Positions 1 to 8,091 of a stretch of DNA of 17,691 nucleotides are shown here, piece after piece. The DNA is from Pirellulaceae bacterium. Its GTDB lineage: Bacteria > Planctomycetota > Planctomycetia > Pirellulales > Pirellulaceae. The translations under genes were made by a program, and so were the position numbers. Location: the NCBI GenBank assembly GCA_013002105.1, contig JABDKS010000280.1, positions 1 to 17,691 on the forward strand. Reading direction: 5' to 3'. Under the pieces are notes generated by a model that was not told where the DNA came from, searched no databases, and worked only from the letters and a program-made list of their open reading frames with translations. Each line of letters opens with the position of its first letter. The first letter of the stretch is position 1.

Positions 1-100
1 CGAGTCCTATAATGTTCGATTTGCAGTGGATTCGTCGTACGTACCACGTCTGTCGCATTGACGCTTGGGTGGAATGATTGATTGGGGTTAGATTGGTCGT

Positions 101-532
101 TTAGTGATGAACGTTGTGGTGCGGAGGCGCCACATTTTGCGACGTAAGGGTGTTGAATTCGGCATTGTAGGAACCGAACCGTTTCGCAAGCTCCTCCACA
201 TCGCCGGCGAGTTCTTCGCCACTGAAATCGGCATCGTCTGCCGAGCTGGTCAAATCGAGGGTTTGGTCGACGCCTCGACGCAGTCTTTGTCGCAATTGGG
301 TCAATCGTTGACGGATATCATCGGTTGCGGTATCGACAACAGCGTCTTCCGTGCGGAATAAATCTCGCAGCAACGATCGCACGCGTCCCAACGCATCCTC
401 GAGCATCAAGGGGGCGTGGTACGAACCGTGCGGCCGTCGAGGTGCATCATCCAATTCGTCAGCCATCTTCATGGCTTCGTTCAGATTACGTTTGATCGAT
501 TCGACCAGCCTCTCGCGTTGTTCGGGGATCAT
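101..532 (-). CDS. Small helical hypothetical protein (143 aa)
   Basis: I do not recognise this protein and cannot give it a function. It starts at the ATG on the minus strand at 530-532 (MIPEQRERL). The same frame is open six codons further to a TTG at 548-550, which I consider less likely. The sequence is charged and mostly helix-forming. An N-terminal helix (about residues 1-27, rich in E/K/R) is followed by a Pro/His break, a second helix with repeated L/R spacing (about 45-95), an acidic stretch near residues 97-112, and a His-rich end (PPHHNVHH). There is no signal peptide, membrane segment or cysteine, so it is probably cytoplasmic. It lies 49 bp downstream of the VKOR-like gene on the same strand and may be cotranscribed with it. 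Codon use looks like that of its neighbours. Confidence 0.7.
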   Translation of the reverse strand: MIPEQRERLVESIKRNLNEAMKMADELDDAPRRPHGSYHAPLMLEDALGRVRSLLRDLFRTEDAVVDTATDDIRQRLTQLRQRLRRGVDQTLDLTSSADDADFSGEELAGDVEELAKRFGSYNAEFNTLTSQNVAPPHHNVHH

Positions 533-581
533 AGGATTTCCATTTCGCAAACGGGTGTTGTGGGTCAGCGTGGCGGCAATT

Positions 582-2180
582 TTAGCCGCCGATATTTTGC
601 CGAACTAATTGAGCGATCGTCTTTCCCGAAGTGACCTCGCCGACCACCGTCGTGCTTGGAAAAAAGATCTTGGGAACGGTGCCCGCTCCTGCTTCTTTAT
701 AAAGCGCAACGTGCCTGGCGATGTACAGTGCAGCATTCGGTTTGGCCATTTCGGCGTTGAATTCATCGATTCCGACCAAACCAGCAGCGTACGTCCGGGC
801 GTCGTGGGCGGACCGCTGTTGTTGGAACAGCCAGTCGTGCATGGTTGTGAATTTGGATCGATCGATCAGCCAGACGGCGATGGCGACTCGGGCAATTTCA
901 CAGGCTTCGGCACGCTCGGGACTGTTGTTTTGTGCGGCATCATTGCAGGCTTTGCTGAGCGGAACCGGTAGCGTGACGACCGCCAAATCGCCCCCCAGTT
1001 GGTTCGACGCGTCACGCAACGCCGCGTGTGTGTTGCGGCAATGAGAACAGGTGTAATCGAACATTTCGACGACCATGTATTTCGCTTGGACGTTTCCCCA
1101 AACCGGCCAACGCGACGCATCTAGCTTGCGTTGTCCACCTAAGACAGGGACCAATCGCGACGTGGTCGCTTTGGCTTGGTTGGCAGCGGACGTTGACGCG
1201 TCAGTGGTGCTGGAAGCGTCAGTGGTGCTGGAAGCGTCAGGCGATCGATCCGCACCGCTATCGTTTGCCACGGTCTGAGGATCAACCAAGACGCCCATCA
1301 TCGTGAACCGCGATGCTACAACCAATGCCAACGTTGTCGCGACTTGGTCGTCCCATAAATCGAATGTATGACGGGGCGCTGCCGAGTCGAATAATACGTT
1401 CGGTGCTTCGAATAACTCCTCGGCCGGTGCCGGAGAACTGTTGTCTGCTGGCGCCGGCCCACTGACGCCTGCCGGTGCCGGCGGATAAGTTTGAATCTCA
1501 AACGCGTCGGCTTTGGGGGTCAAAAGCTGCGCGGTCACCAAACCGGTCACGGCCAGGGCCGACAACGCGGCCGCCTGCCAAAGCCGCGCGTGTATTTTTC
1601 TACTTTGCCAAATCATCAACGTCGCAATCAGGATGCCACAGGCGTGCGCTGCCAAACAGTAGGGACAGAGTTTGCCGATCGTGAGGACCTGAAGCGTAAG
1701 AAACCACGCGGCCGCCAACGCAGCCGCAATTGACATGAACATCAGCGCGTAAAAGGACCCGTCCTGCCACGTCGGTCGCGACGAGCGGTTCACGATGAGA
1801 CTTGCAAGGATGGTTAGATACAGCGCGCAGGCCGGAACTCCAACAGGGACACCGAGCACCTTGGACCAATGACTCGTTAGCACGTGCCCACAATCAAAGG
1901 TTCCCCCGTCACATCCGACCACGGCGCTGCTCGTCAAACCCGCCCAAGCGAGATAGCAACTCAGGGCAAATGCGGTCAGCGCTAGCCCGCCAACCACCGT
2001 CGCAACCCGTGTTGGTAAGGAGCCGCTGGGTCGGGGATGATCGCGATCAGCTGGGCGTGGTGACTGCAAGTTAGCCGGCAATTGATCCGCGGCGATCGCG
2101 ACAGACCGTGGGCGATCAACCTGTTCGGGGAGCGATTGAAAGCGTAGGTTGCGATAAGGTGCGTTGTAGGTGGTCATCAT
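582..2180 (-). CDS. VKOR family membrane protein fused to a DsbA-like thioredoxin domain
   Basis: This is a predicted disulfide-bond-forming system in one chain. The VKOR part would reoxidise the extracytoplasmic thioredoxin-like part using quinone. With the ATG at 2178-2180 it is 532 aa; a TTG 13 codons upstream is an alternative. A hydrophilic N-terminus (about 1-55) precedes membrane helices at about 58-82, 115-131, 142-168, 176-192 and 203-220. VKOR cysteines are visible as C90/C97 in the first loop and as the CPYC motif at 172-175. A Pro/Ala/Ser/Thr-rich linker (about 225-345) leads to a thioredoxin-fold domain with active site CSHC at 378-381 and a probable cis-proline at 503 (GTVPKIF). 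C412 and C427 are further cysteines in that domain. VKOR-thioredoxin fusions are known in several bacterial phyla. The linker contains an 18-bp in-frame duplication. Confidence 0.88.
   Translation of the reverse strand: MMTTYNAPYRNLRFQSLPEQVDRPRSVAIAADQLPANLQSPRPADRDHPRPSGSLPTRVATVVGGLALTAFALSCYLAWAGLTSSAVVGCDGGTFDCGHVLTSHWSKVLGVPVGVPACALYLTILASLIVNRSSRPTWQDGSFYALMFMSIAAALAAAWFLTLQVLTIGKLCPYCLAAHACGILIATLMIWQSRKIHARLWQAAALSALAVTGLVTAQLLTPKADAFEIQTYPPAPAGVSGPAPADNSSPAPAEELFEAPNVLFDSAAPRHTFDLWDDQVATTLALVVASRFTMMGVLVDPQTVANDSGADRSPDASSTTDASSTTDASTSAANQAKATTSRLVPVLGGQRKLDASRWPVWGNVQAKYMVVEMFDYTCSHCRNTHAALRDASNQLGGDLAVVTLPVPLSKACNDAAQNNSPERAEACEIARVAIAVWLIDRSKFTTMHDWLFQQQRSAHDARTYAAGLVGIDEFNAEMAKPNAALYIARHVALYKEAGAGTVPKIFFPSTTVVGEVTSGKTIAQLVRQNIGG
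1198..1240. repeat. 18-bp in-frame tandem repeat in the VKOR-like gene linker
   Basis: Two identical 18-bp copies (gcgtcagtggtgctggaa) lie at 1198-1215 and 1216-1233, followed by the first 7 bases of a third copy. On the coding strand they give the repeated hexapeptide DASSTT in the low-complexity linker between the VKOR and thioredoxin domains. Copy number probably varies between strains by slippage without breaking the frame. Confidence 0.9.
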
Positions 2181-2270
2181 TGGGGGTACGACTTGTGGGG
2201 CATGGCATTGCGGATTCAAACCGCATCAGCACCGTGTTGGATTCGTCCTGACCACTGGGTCAAGAGTCGT

Positions 2271-2591
2271 TCAGCGAAGCAGCCCAACGGGGGCATTGGC
2301 ATCACTCCCATCACGGATCGATGGAGCAATAACTGATTGCACGTTTTGTACCAGTCGCGCGGGCAGTCCCAAATGCAGAGTGCCAACCCAGGGAGCGATA
2401 TCCAACGCTGCCCTCTTCGGGATCCAAATCGCCGTCTGCTGCTGGCGTGGAACGCCGGTCGTAACGCCGGCAGGCAGCAAGTTAAAAAATTCCGCTTGCC
2501 CGATCCGAGACTGGCCGTCGGTCGACAATATTTCTTTCAGCAGGAAAAGATTTTGCCAGATCAGTAGCTGAGCGGCTCGCCGTGCAGCCAA
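2271..2591 (-). CDS. Possible small hypothetical protein (up to 106 aa), weak start
   Basis: This is an open frame I do not recognise. It begins at a TTG (2589-2591) inside the last 31 bp of the 131-aa upstream gene, in another frame. The start has only a poorly spaced AAAGG before it. A hand count of codon positions gives about two thirds G/C at position 1, just under half at position 2 and near 58% at position 3, which is the pattern of a real gene. The residue mix is also protein-like, with a hydrophobic helix near the start (LLIWQNLFLLKEIL), then Gly/Pro turns and a C-terminal half rich in V, L, A and P. It has no identifiable motif. It could be a real, translationally coupled gene, a frameshifted continuation of the upstream gene, or a chance ORF. 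If it is not real, 2181-2560 holds nothing else I can identify. Confidence 0.4.
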   Translation of the reverse strand: MAARRAAQLLIWQNLFLLKEILSTDGQSRIGQAEFFNLLPAGVTTGVPRQQQTAIWIPKRAALDIAPWVGTLHLGLPARLVQNVQSVIAPSIRDGSDANAPVGLLR

Positions 2592-2956
2592 GCCTTTGTC
2601 ATTTCTCTAACTTGTTCGTACGCGTATGCCTCATGGTACTTTTGCTCCAAAGCGACGACCTCCGCGATGATTCTCGCGGCGGCCTCGAACTGCCCGCTTT
2701 GGGCGGCTTCCAGGGCCAAATCGGCCAGTTCGGCCGCTCGTAGCGAGTCTCTTTCGACGGCCGCCAGCCATTGGGCGGCCTCACGCCAGCACTCCGATTC
2801 CTGGCCACGCGTGGCTTTTGCGGCTAGTTCCGCCTGTCGGCTTCGTAATCCGTGCAGGTCGATTCGGTGAGGACCAAACTCGGTATGCCAGTCACAGCCT
2901 TGCCAGGCCGCTTTGGCTTGTTGAATTGCGTCACGTAATTGGTCGGTAAGAACCAT
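2561..2956 (-). CDS. Small hypothetical alpha-helical protein (131 aa)
   Basis: I do not recognise a family. The ATG at 2954-2956 has a clear GAGGG ribosome-binding site four bases upstream (2961-2965), which fixes the start. The chain is almost entirely helical and Ala/Glu/Gln-rich. Repeating heptad-like blocks (about 1-20 and 35-115) contain several Trp residues (W18, W23, W57, W64), and the end reads AWLHGEPLSY. There is no signal peptide, membrane segment or cysteine pair, although single cysteines occur near residues 21 and 56. Its appearance suggests a small cytoplasmic helical bundle, perhaps TPR-like in the middle (RAAELADLALEAAQSGQFEA), but that is only a resemblance. It is divergent from the histidine kinase at 3062 with about 105 bp between them, and it heads the minus-strand group that includes the VKOR-like gene. 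Confidence 0.78.
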   Translation of the reverse strand: MVLTDQLRDAIQQAKAAWQGCDWHTEFGPHRIDLHGLRSRQAELAAKATRGQESECWREAAQWLAAVERDSLRAAELADLALEAAQSGQFEAAARIIAEVVALEQKYHEAYAYEQVREMTKAWLHGEPLSY

Positions 2957-3021
2957 GGCACCCTCGAAACGGACAAACCACCCGCTGATGTGGTGTCATC
3001 AGCTAGCGTAGACTGTTAGCT

Positions 3022-3038
3022 TTGGCAAACGCCGTGCC
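3022..3038 (+). promoter_or_regulatory. Weak sigma-54-like -24/-12 element before the histidine kinase
   Basis: The stretch TTGGCAAACGCCGTGCC keeps the GG-N10-GC spacing of a sigma-54 promoter (GG at 3024-3025, GC at 3036-3037). It matches about 9 of 13 positions of TTGGCACG-N4-TTGCW. Transcription would begin near 3049, only about 13 bases before the GTG start of the kinase. It may be chance, and the match is clearly poorer than the one at 10833. Confidence 0.2.
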
Positions 3039-3061
3039 AGTGTTAGAAAGAACCCAGCACC

Positions 3062-5206
3062 GTGCTCCGTTGGATCCGCCGTCACGCTTTCCTGATCGCG
3101 CTCTGCGTTGCAGTGTTTGCGATTGTCGGCTCTTGTATCGTGAACGCCCGGGCTTTGGTCGAACTCCCCCGAACTCATGTTCGGATCATTGCGACCGAAC
3201 AGCAGGTTGCCCGACTGGCGAATCTCCGGTCGGCCCTTGCGGTGGCGAACGCCAGCTTGCGATCTCTGTCGCTCGGGGGTGACGCTGAAGACGCGAAAAC
3301 GTTTACGGAGTCGGTACTCCGGTCGGCGCAATTGTTGGACGTGATTCGAGCTTCGGACACGCAGAATCAGCATCGCGAGATATCGATCGCGTGCCAACAA
3401 CATGTACAGAAATTGGGGGCGGTCGCGATCGAACCCGACTCGGTCGATGCTGCTGCGACCACAAAGTTGCGGCAGGGCACTCAGCAATTGTTTTCGCGAA
3501 TCGACGCTTATATTTTCAGGCAGCACGATGCGATGGCGGAACTGCGAAGATCGGCTGATCGAGAACGCCGCGAAGCATTGGGAAGCCTGTATGTTGGACA
3601 CGCCCTGATGCTGTCGGTTCTCGGTTTGCTGTATTGGGCACGAAAGGTCGAACGACATCGTCGCGAAACCGCCGATGTAAAAATGTTAGAAGCCGATGAG
3701 CGTTTTGCATTGATCGTTCGCGGATCTGCAGATGGTCTGGTGCTGACGGACGAAGCCGGTTGCATTCAGATGGTCAACCCGGCGTTCTGCGAGATGCTTC
3801 ACACGGATGCAGATCAGATCAACGGGCAGCCGTTGGGATCGGTTTTTGCCACCACGGTCGTTGATGAATGGTTGTCGGATCGATCGAAGGTTACCGGGGG
3901 CGATCGGCCTGCGTCACGTACCGTCATTGCAACTCGCAACGACGGTTGTCAGTTCTTGGCTGAATTGACGATCATGCCTCGCACGATTCGTCACCAAGAG
4001 TTTCTTGCCGTTTCGGTTCGCGATGTCAGCGAGCGGGAAGACTCTCGGGTGCGACTGAAGCAACACGAAGCGTTGCTGCGTGAGATTCCCGAACCGTTAC
4101 AGATTTTGGACGCGTCGGGACGAATTGTTTATTGGAATTTGGGCGCTCAGCGATTGTTTGGCTTCGAGGCGTCCGAGGCCATCGGTCACACATCCAACGA
4201 TTTGTTGCAAATTGTCGTTCCGGTGGGCGACGAAGCGAATATTCACAGCAGGGAATATTCTGAATCAGAACGCTGGATCGGCGAACTGCACGCATCGACC
4301 AAGGCGGGAAAGCCATTGCGAATCGAACGCCGACGAACTCGTATCCAAGCGGCCGACGAAATCATCGGTGAAGTGGTCTTCGATCTCGATTTGGGAGAAC
4401 GCAAGCGGATACAACAGGTCGAACGACGACGTCAACGTTTGGAATCACTGGGGACGTTGGCCAGCGGGATCGCGCACGACCTGAACAATCTGTTGACGCC
4501 GATTTTGATGAGCACGCGGATGCTCCAGCGGGAGAACGCCAAAATTGACCGAGACGCGCTGCTGGAGACGATTGCCAAAGGCGCCAGTCGGGGTGCTGAT
4601 TTGATCGCACAACTGTTGACGTTTGCACGTGGCGGTGATGGTCAGCATGTTCCATTCAAGGTCGACGATCTGATTCCCGAGGTGATCGGAATTTTGACCC
4701 ATACGCTGCCCAAAGAAATCACAATCGAAACAGAGGTCGAGGCCGATCTGCCCGAGGTCTGCGGTGACGCGACCGAAATCAGCCAAGTCTTGATGAACTT
4801 GGCAATTAATTCACGCGACGCGATGATCGGTGACGGAACGCTACGGATCGAGGCAAAACGAATCACACTCGACACCGAACGTTCGTTTTCCTACACCACG
4901 TTGCAACCCGGTCAGTATGTTTCGATCACGGTTTCCGATACCGGAACGGGGATTGCGCCCGTGATTCGAAACCGAATCTTTGATCCCTTCTTTACCACCA
5001 AGGAACGGGGGCAGGGGACGGGGCTCGGGCTAAGCACGTCCATCGGTATCATACAGGGCCATCACGGTGCAATCGATGTTCGATCGGTAGTCGGTCAGGG
5101 TGCCGTAATCACAGTGATTTTGCCCGTGCATGTATCGCACACGCATGCTTTGGAATCAAACTCCCCAGCGATGGATCCCTCCACGGTAGAGTCGAAACAT
5201 GAATAG
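3062..5206 (+). CDS. Membrane PAS-domain sensor histidine kinase
   Basis: This is the sensor half of a two-component system and would phosphorylate the adjacent NtrC-type regulator. The start is a GTG, chosen because a basic N-terminus (LRWIRRH) leads straight into membrane helix 1 (about 9-29). A mostly helical extracytoplasmic region (30-173) precedes membrane helix 2 (about 176-193). Two PAS domains follow (about 210-325 and 335-450; the second contains ILDASGRIVYWN). The HisKA H-box is LASGIAHDLNN with the phosphoacceptor H472. The HATPase domain shows the N-box (N579/N583, NLAINSRDAM), G1 DTGTG (626-630), F-box FDPFFTTK (640-647) and G2 GTGLGLS (652-658). At 714 aa it is a normal size for this architecture. 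The signal is unknown, because the periplasmic region resembles no sensor I can name. It overlaps the next gene by 8 bp, which suggests translational coupling. Confidence 0.93.
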   Translation: MLRWIRRHAFLIALCVAVFAIVGSCIVNARALVELPRTHVRIIATEQQVARLANLRSALAVANASLRSLSLGGDAEDAKTFTESVLRSAQLLDVIRASDTQNQHREISIACQQHVQKLGAVAIEPDSVDAAATTKLRQGTQQLFSRIDAYIFRQHDAMAELRRSADRERREALGSLYVGHALMLSVLGLLYWARKVERHRRETADVKMLEADERFALIVRGSADGLVLTDEAGCIQMVNPAFCEMLHTDADQINGQPLGSVFATTVVDEWLSDRSKVTGGDRPASRTVIATRNDGCQFLAELTIMPRTIRHQEFLAVSVRDVSEREDSRVRLKQHEALLREIPEPLQILDASGRIVYWNLGAQRLFGFEASEAIGHTSNDLLQIVVPVGDEANIHSREYSESERWIGELHASTKAGKPLRIERRRTRIQAADEIIGEVVFDLDLGERKRIQQVERRRQRLESLGTLASGIAHDLNNLLTPILMSTRMLQRENAKIDRDALLETIAKGASRGADLIAQLLTFARGGDGQHVPFKVDDLIPEVIGILTHTLPKEITIETEVEADLPEVCGDATEISQVLMNLAINSRDAMIGDGTLRIEAKRITLDTERSFSYTTLQPGQYVSITVSDTGTGIAPVIRNRIFDPFFTTKERGQGTGLGLSTSIGIIQGHHGAIDVRSVVGQGAVITVILPVHVSHTHALESNSPAMDPSTVESKHE

Positions 5207-6653
5207 TAGTCACGAATCGGGAGTGCTCCTGGTCGTCGATGACGATCCTTTGATTCGCGAATGTATGAAGCTGTGTTTGCCCGAACCGGATTACCAAGTG
5301 ATCACCGCCCAAACGGTGGCCGAGGCGATTGCGTTGTTCAAAGAGCATCAGCCCGACGCAGTCTTGCTGGATATCCAACTGCCTGATCAATCCGGTTTGG
5401 CAGCGTTGCACGAATTGCATGAGCTGGACGGCCGGGTTCCCGTCATTTTGATGACCGGACACGGAACTGCCGAAACAGCGATTTCAGCGATGAGCGGAGG
5501 CGCGTTCGAGTATGTGACAAAGCCGTTTGAGCCGGATGATGTGCTGCCGGTGATTGACTCGGCCTTGGAAACCAGCCGGATGGCGAGAATGCCCGCGGTA
5601 CTACCGTCGGAGGTTGCTTCCGATTCACGCGCCGATAGCGTTGATCGCTTGCTGGGGAATTGCCCGGCGATGGTCGAGGTGTTCCGTTCGATTGGTCGGG
5701 TCGCGTCACGCGACGTCGCCGTGCTGATCTTGGGCGAAACCGGTACCGGCAAGGAGGTCGTGGCGCGAGCGATTTACCAACATAGCAAGCGCCACGATCA
5801 GGTGTTCCATGCCATCAACTGCGCTGCGATTCCCGAGGCGCTGCTGGAAAGTGAGTTGTTTGGGCACGAAAAGGGCGCCTTTACCGGGGCGGATCAGCGA
5901 CGCATTGGGAAATTTGAAATTTGCAATGGCGGCACCCTTTTCTTGGATGAGATCGGCGACATGACGCCGGTCATGCAGACCAAGTTATTGCGCGTTTTGC
6001 AAGAAAAGGAATTCGAGCGTGTCGGCGGCAGTCGGCCAATGAAAACGGACGTGCGTATCATTGCCGCAACCAATCGGGATTTGGAGTCGGGAATCGCTGA
6101 CAGCAGTTTTCGTAGCGATCTGTTCTATCGATTGAACGAATTTACAATCAATCTGCCTCCACTACGTCAGCGAGGTGCTGATCTGAAAGAGATGATCGAA
6201 TACTTTTTTGCAAAGTTTTCCCGTTCACTCGGCAAGGAGTACTCATCAGTCGCCCCCGAAACAATGGCGCGATTGACGCATCATCCATGGCCGGGAAACG
6301 TGCGTGAACTGCAGGGCGTGATCAAGCAAACGTTGCTCAAGGCCAGTGGGCCGGTGATTGCGCCCGCCTTCTTGCCAATTGGTTTTGGTGCGCAGCAGAG
6401 TGTTGCAGCGGCAGATTCCCACGTCGATTGGCAATCGAGTTTGCGTTCGGAAATCCATCGGTTGCTCGCGGACGGGTCGCAAAATGTGGCAGCGGATATA
6501 CACGACCAAGTGGACCGCGTGCTTCTGCAAGAAGTTTTGGACGCGACGAATGGAAATATCAGTGAAGCAAGTATTCGTTTGGGAATCAGTCGACCGACAT
6601 TACGCGGACGGCTGAAACATCTCAGGCTGAGCGATGACATCGACAGAAAATAA
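5199..6653 (+). CDS. NtrC-family sigma-54-dependent response regulator
   Basis: This is a phospho-activated transcription factor that remodels sigma-54 RNA polymerase. The ATG lies inside the end of the kinase gene (shared bases ATGAATAG). The receiver domain (about 8-125) has acidic residues D14-D16, phosphoacceptor D58, T86 and K108. The AAA+ domain (about 150-378) has Walker A GETGTGKE (179-186), the sigma-54-contacting GAFTGA loop (226-231), Walker B GGTLFLDEIGDM (244-255) and WPGNVRELQ (364-372). A Fis-type helix-turn-helix lies at about 440-474 (NGNISEASIRLGISRPTLRG). All essential motifs are intact, so it should be an active enhancer-binding protein. Its partner is surely the upstream kinase. 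Its target genes are not shown by sequence, but the only strong sigma-54 promoter in the window is the one near 10833. Confidence 0.95.
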   Translation: MNSSHESGVLLVVDDDPLIRECMKLCLPEPDYQVITAQTVAEAIALFKEHQPDAVLLDIQLPDQSGLAALHELHELDGRVPVILMTGHGTAETAISAMSGGAFEYVTKPFEPDDVLPVIDSALETSRMARMPAVLPSEVASDSRADSVDRLLGNCPAMVEVFRSIGRVASRDVAVLILGETGTGKEVVARAIYQHSKRHDQVFHAINCAAIPEALLESELFGHEKGAFTGADQRRIGKFEICNGGTLFLDEIGDMTPVMQTKLLRVLQEKEFERVGGSRPMKTDVRIIAATNRDLESGIADSSFRSDLFYRLNEFTINLPPLRQRGADLKEMIEYFFAKFSRSLGKEYSSVAPETMARLTHHPWPGNVRELQGVIKQTLLKASGPVIAPAFLPIGFGAQQSVAAADSHVDWQSSLRSEIHRLLADGSQNVAADIHDQVDRVLLQEVLDATNGNISEASIRLGISRPTLRGRLKHLRLSDDIDRK

Positions 6654-6669
6654 TAGAGTTCACATCAAT

Positions 6670-6724
6670 CGTTAGCCGGCCTCCAAATGCACGTCACAGC
6701 GTTGTTGTCGCCATGGGGCTAACG
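6670..6724 (+). promoter_or_regulatory. Inverted repeat in the mgtE leader
   Basis: The 98-bp gap between the response regulator and mgtE contains a perfect 8-bp inverted repeat, CGTTAGCC at 6670-6677 and GGCTAACG at 6717-6724, separated by 39 bases. No U-tract follows, so it is not an ordinary terminator. It could be an operator or the closing stem of a leader RNA. I do not recognise an M-box or another known Mg2+ riboswitch here. Confidence 0.25.
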
Positions 6725-6751
6725 TTCCAGATTCTTTGATTAGGTTGACCA

Positions 6752-8071
6752 ATGAGACCGTTGGAGACTTTGTTACGGACGTTTATCGAGCTACATCCCG
6801 AAGACGCGGCGCGAGCGTTTGAGAGTTTGGATTTGGATGAACGGCAACGGCTGTTCAAGACCCTGCCGGTGCGGGTTGCCGTGCCACTGCTTGCACGTTT
6901 GGGGGCACACGTCGCAGCGCCCCTGATCGCAAGCATGGATGCAAAGGATGGCGCGGAACTGTTACAAGAACTCTCACCGCGGGTGGCGTCATCGATTGTT
7001 CATCATTTCGATGATTCGGATCGCGAACGACTGCTCGGTGAGCTGGCTGACAATGTGTCGCGACCGCTGCGTGAACTGGCTAAATACCCCGGTCACACGG
7101 CCGGCGCCATCATGGAACCACGCGTGGCGTCCCTCTCAAGTGACTTCACCGTCCAGCAGGCGACGAGTGCCATTCGAAAGGCGCCGCGCGAAGCGTTGCA
7201 CTATTTGTATGTCACCAAGCGTGATGGAACGTTGGTCGGAGTAATCAATATGCGCGACTTGCTGCTGGCCGCGCCGCGTGATCCGATTGAGCCGTTGGTT
7301 CGGCACGATGTGGTCAGTGTTCCCGACACGATGGAAAGCCAGGAAGTCGTGCAGTTGATGCGGGAACGACGGTTTTTGGCCTTGCCGGTGGTCGACTATG
7401 AAGGTCGCTTGGTTGGTGTGGTCAAACACGCCGAGGCATTGCAGAAAGGACAAGATGCCGCTTTTGAGAGTCTACAAAAAATTGTCGGCGCCGGTGCAGA
7501 CGAAAGAGCATTGTCGCCCGTGTCGATGGTTGTTCGCAGTCGATTGCCGTGGCTATACGTCAACTTGGTCACAGCTTTCATGGCCGCTGCGGTGATCGGA
7601 ATGTTCGAAGGCGTGATCGTAAAAGTTGCTGCGCTCGCGGTGTTGTTGCCCGTTGTCGCCGGCCAGGGTGGCAACACCGGGTCGCAATCACTAGCGGTCG
7701 TCATGCGCGGACTGGCGCTGCGCGAGATTGTGCCGGGGATGGAAAAACGCTTGGTCAAAAAGGAACTATTAGGCGGGGTGTTCAACGGCATCGCGGTTGC
7801 AATCGTCACGGCGATTGCGGTGTTCGGATGGCGAATCGCGGCAGGTGATACCATGCAAGCCGGTTTTGGACTGTCGCTGGTGATCGCGATGGCAATGGTC
7901 GTCAACATGGCTGCCGCGGCAATGGCCGGCGCGCTGATCCCGTTGATTTTGCAAGCGGTTGGTCGTGACCCGGCGCAATCGGCAGCGATCTTTTTAACCA
8001 CAGTCACCGACATCGTCGGTTTCGCCGCTTTCCTGGGGTTCGCCAGCATGTGCATGCCCATGATTGCGTGA
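6752..8071 (+). CDS. mgtE: Magnesium transporter MgtE
   Basis: This is a Mg2+-gated Mg2+ channel of the inner membrane. The 439-aa protein has the full family layout. An N-terminal helical superhelix domain (about 1-118, HPEDAARAFESLD-type repeats) is followed by a CBS pair (about 119-245, beginning YPGHTAGAIM and containing the sequence VGVINMRDLL), a connecting helix, and five membrane helices from about 268 to the end. The pore signature is clear: PVVAGQGGNTGSQSLAV (300-316) and TTVTDIVGF (416-424), with D420 as the expected pore aspartate. In known MgtE proteins, Mg2+ bound between the N and CBS domains closes the channel. The start is ATG 6752-6754 with only a weak AGG upstream. The gene lies 98 bp after the response regulator and is convergent with the diadenylate cyclase gene, with 20 bp between stop codons. 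Confidence 0.96.
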   Translation: MRPLETLLRTFIELHPEDAARAFESLDLDERQRLFKTLPVRVAVPLLARLGAHVAAPLIASMDAKDGAELLQELSPRVASSIVHHFDDSDRERLLGELADNVSRPLRELAKYPGHTAGAIMEPRVASLSSDFTVQQATSAIRKAPREALHYLYVTKRDGTLVGVINMRDLLLAAPRDPIEPLVRHDVVSVPDTMESQEVVQLMRERRFLALPVVDYEGRLVGVVKHAEALQKGQDAAFESLQKIVGAGADERALSPVSMVVRSRLPWLYVNLVTAFMAAAVIGMFEGVIVKVAALAVLLPVVAGQGGNTGSQSLAVVMRGLALREIVPGMEKRLVKKELLGGVFNGIAVAIVTAIAVFGWRIAAGDTMQAGFGLSLVIAMAMVVNMAAAAMAGALIPLILQAVGRDPAQSAAIFLTTVTDIVGFAAFLGFASMCMPMIA

Positions 8072-8091
8072 GCGACGTTTTTTGCAAAGGG

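Noticed and set aside
838..1255. Frequent CGATCG/GATC motifs as a possible repeat family
   Set aside because: They are scattered through coding sequence here and elsewhere with no regular spacing, and reflect codon use (Asp-Arg, Ile-Asp) rather than an element.
2170..2571. 133-aa plus-strand frame between the VKOR-like gene and the 131-aa gene
   Set aside because: It is rich in Cys, Ser and Arg with no motif, and the opposite strand has the better codon pattern.
2999..3658. 219-aa open frame antisense to the histidine kinase start
   Set aside because: It is Arg/Ser/Gln-rich, has no recognisable domain, and overlaps the kinase signal-anchor and sensor region, which are clearly coding on the plus strand.
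7396..8061. 221-aa open frame on the strand opposite mgtE
   Set aside because: It lies entirely antisense to the well-supported mgtE, with a composition (Thr/Ala/Ile/Pro-rich) typical of a shadow frame and no motif.
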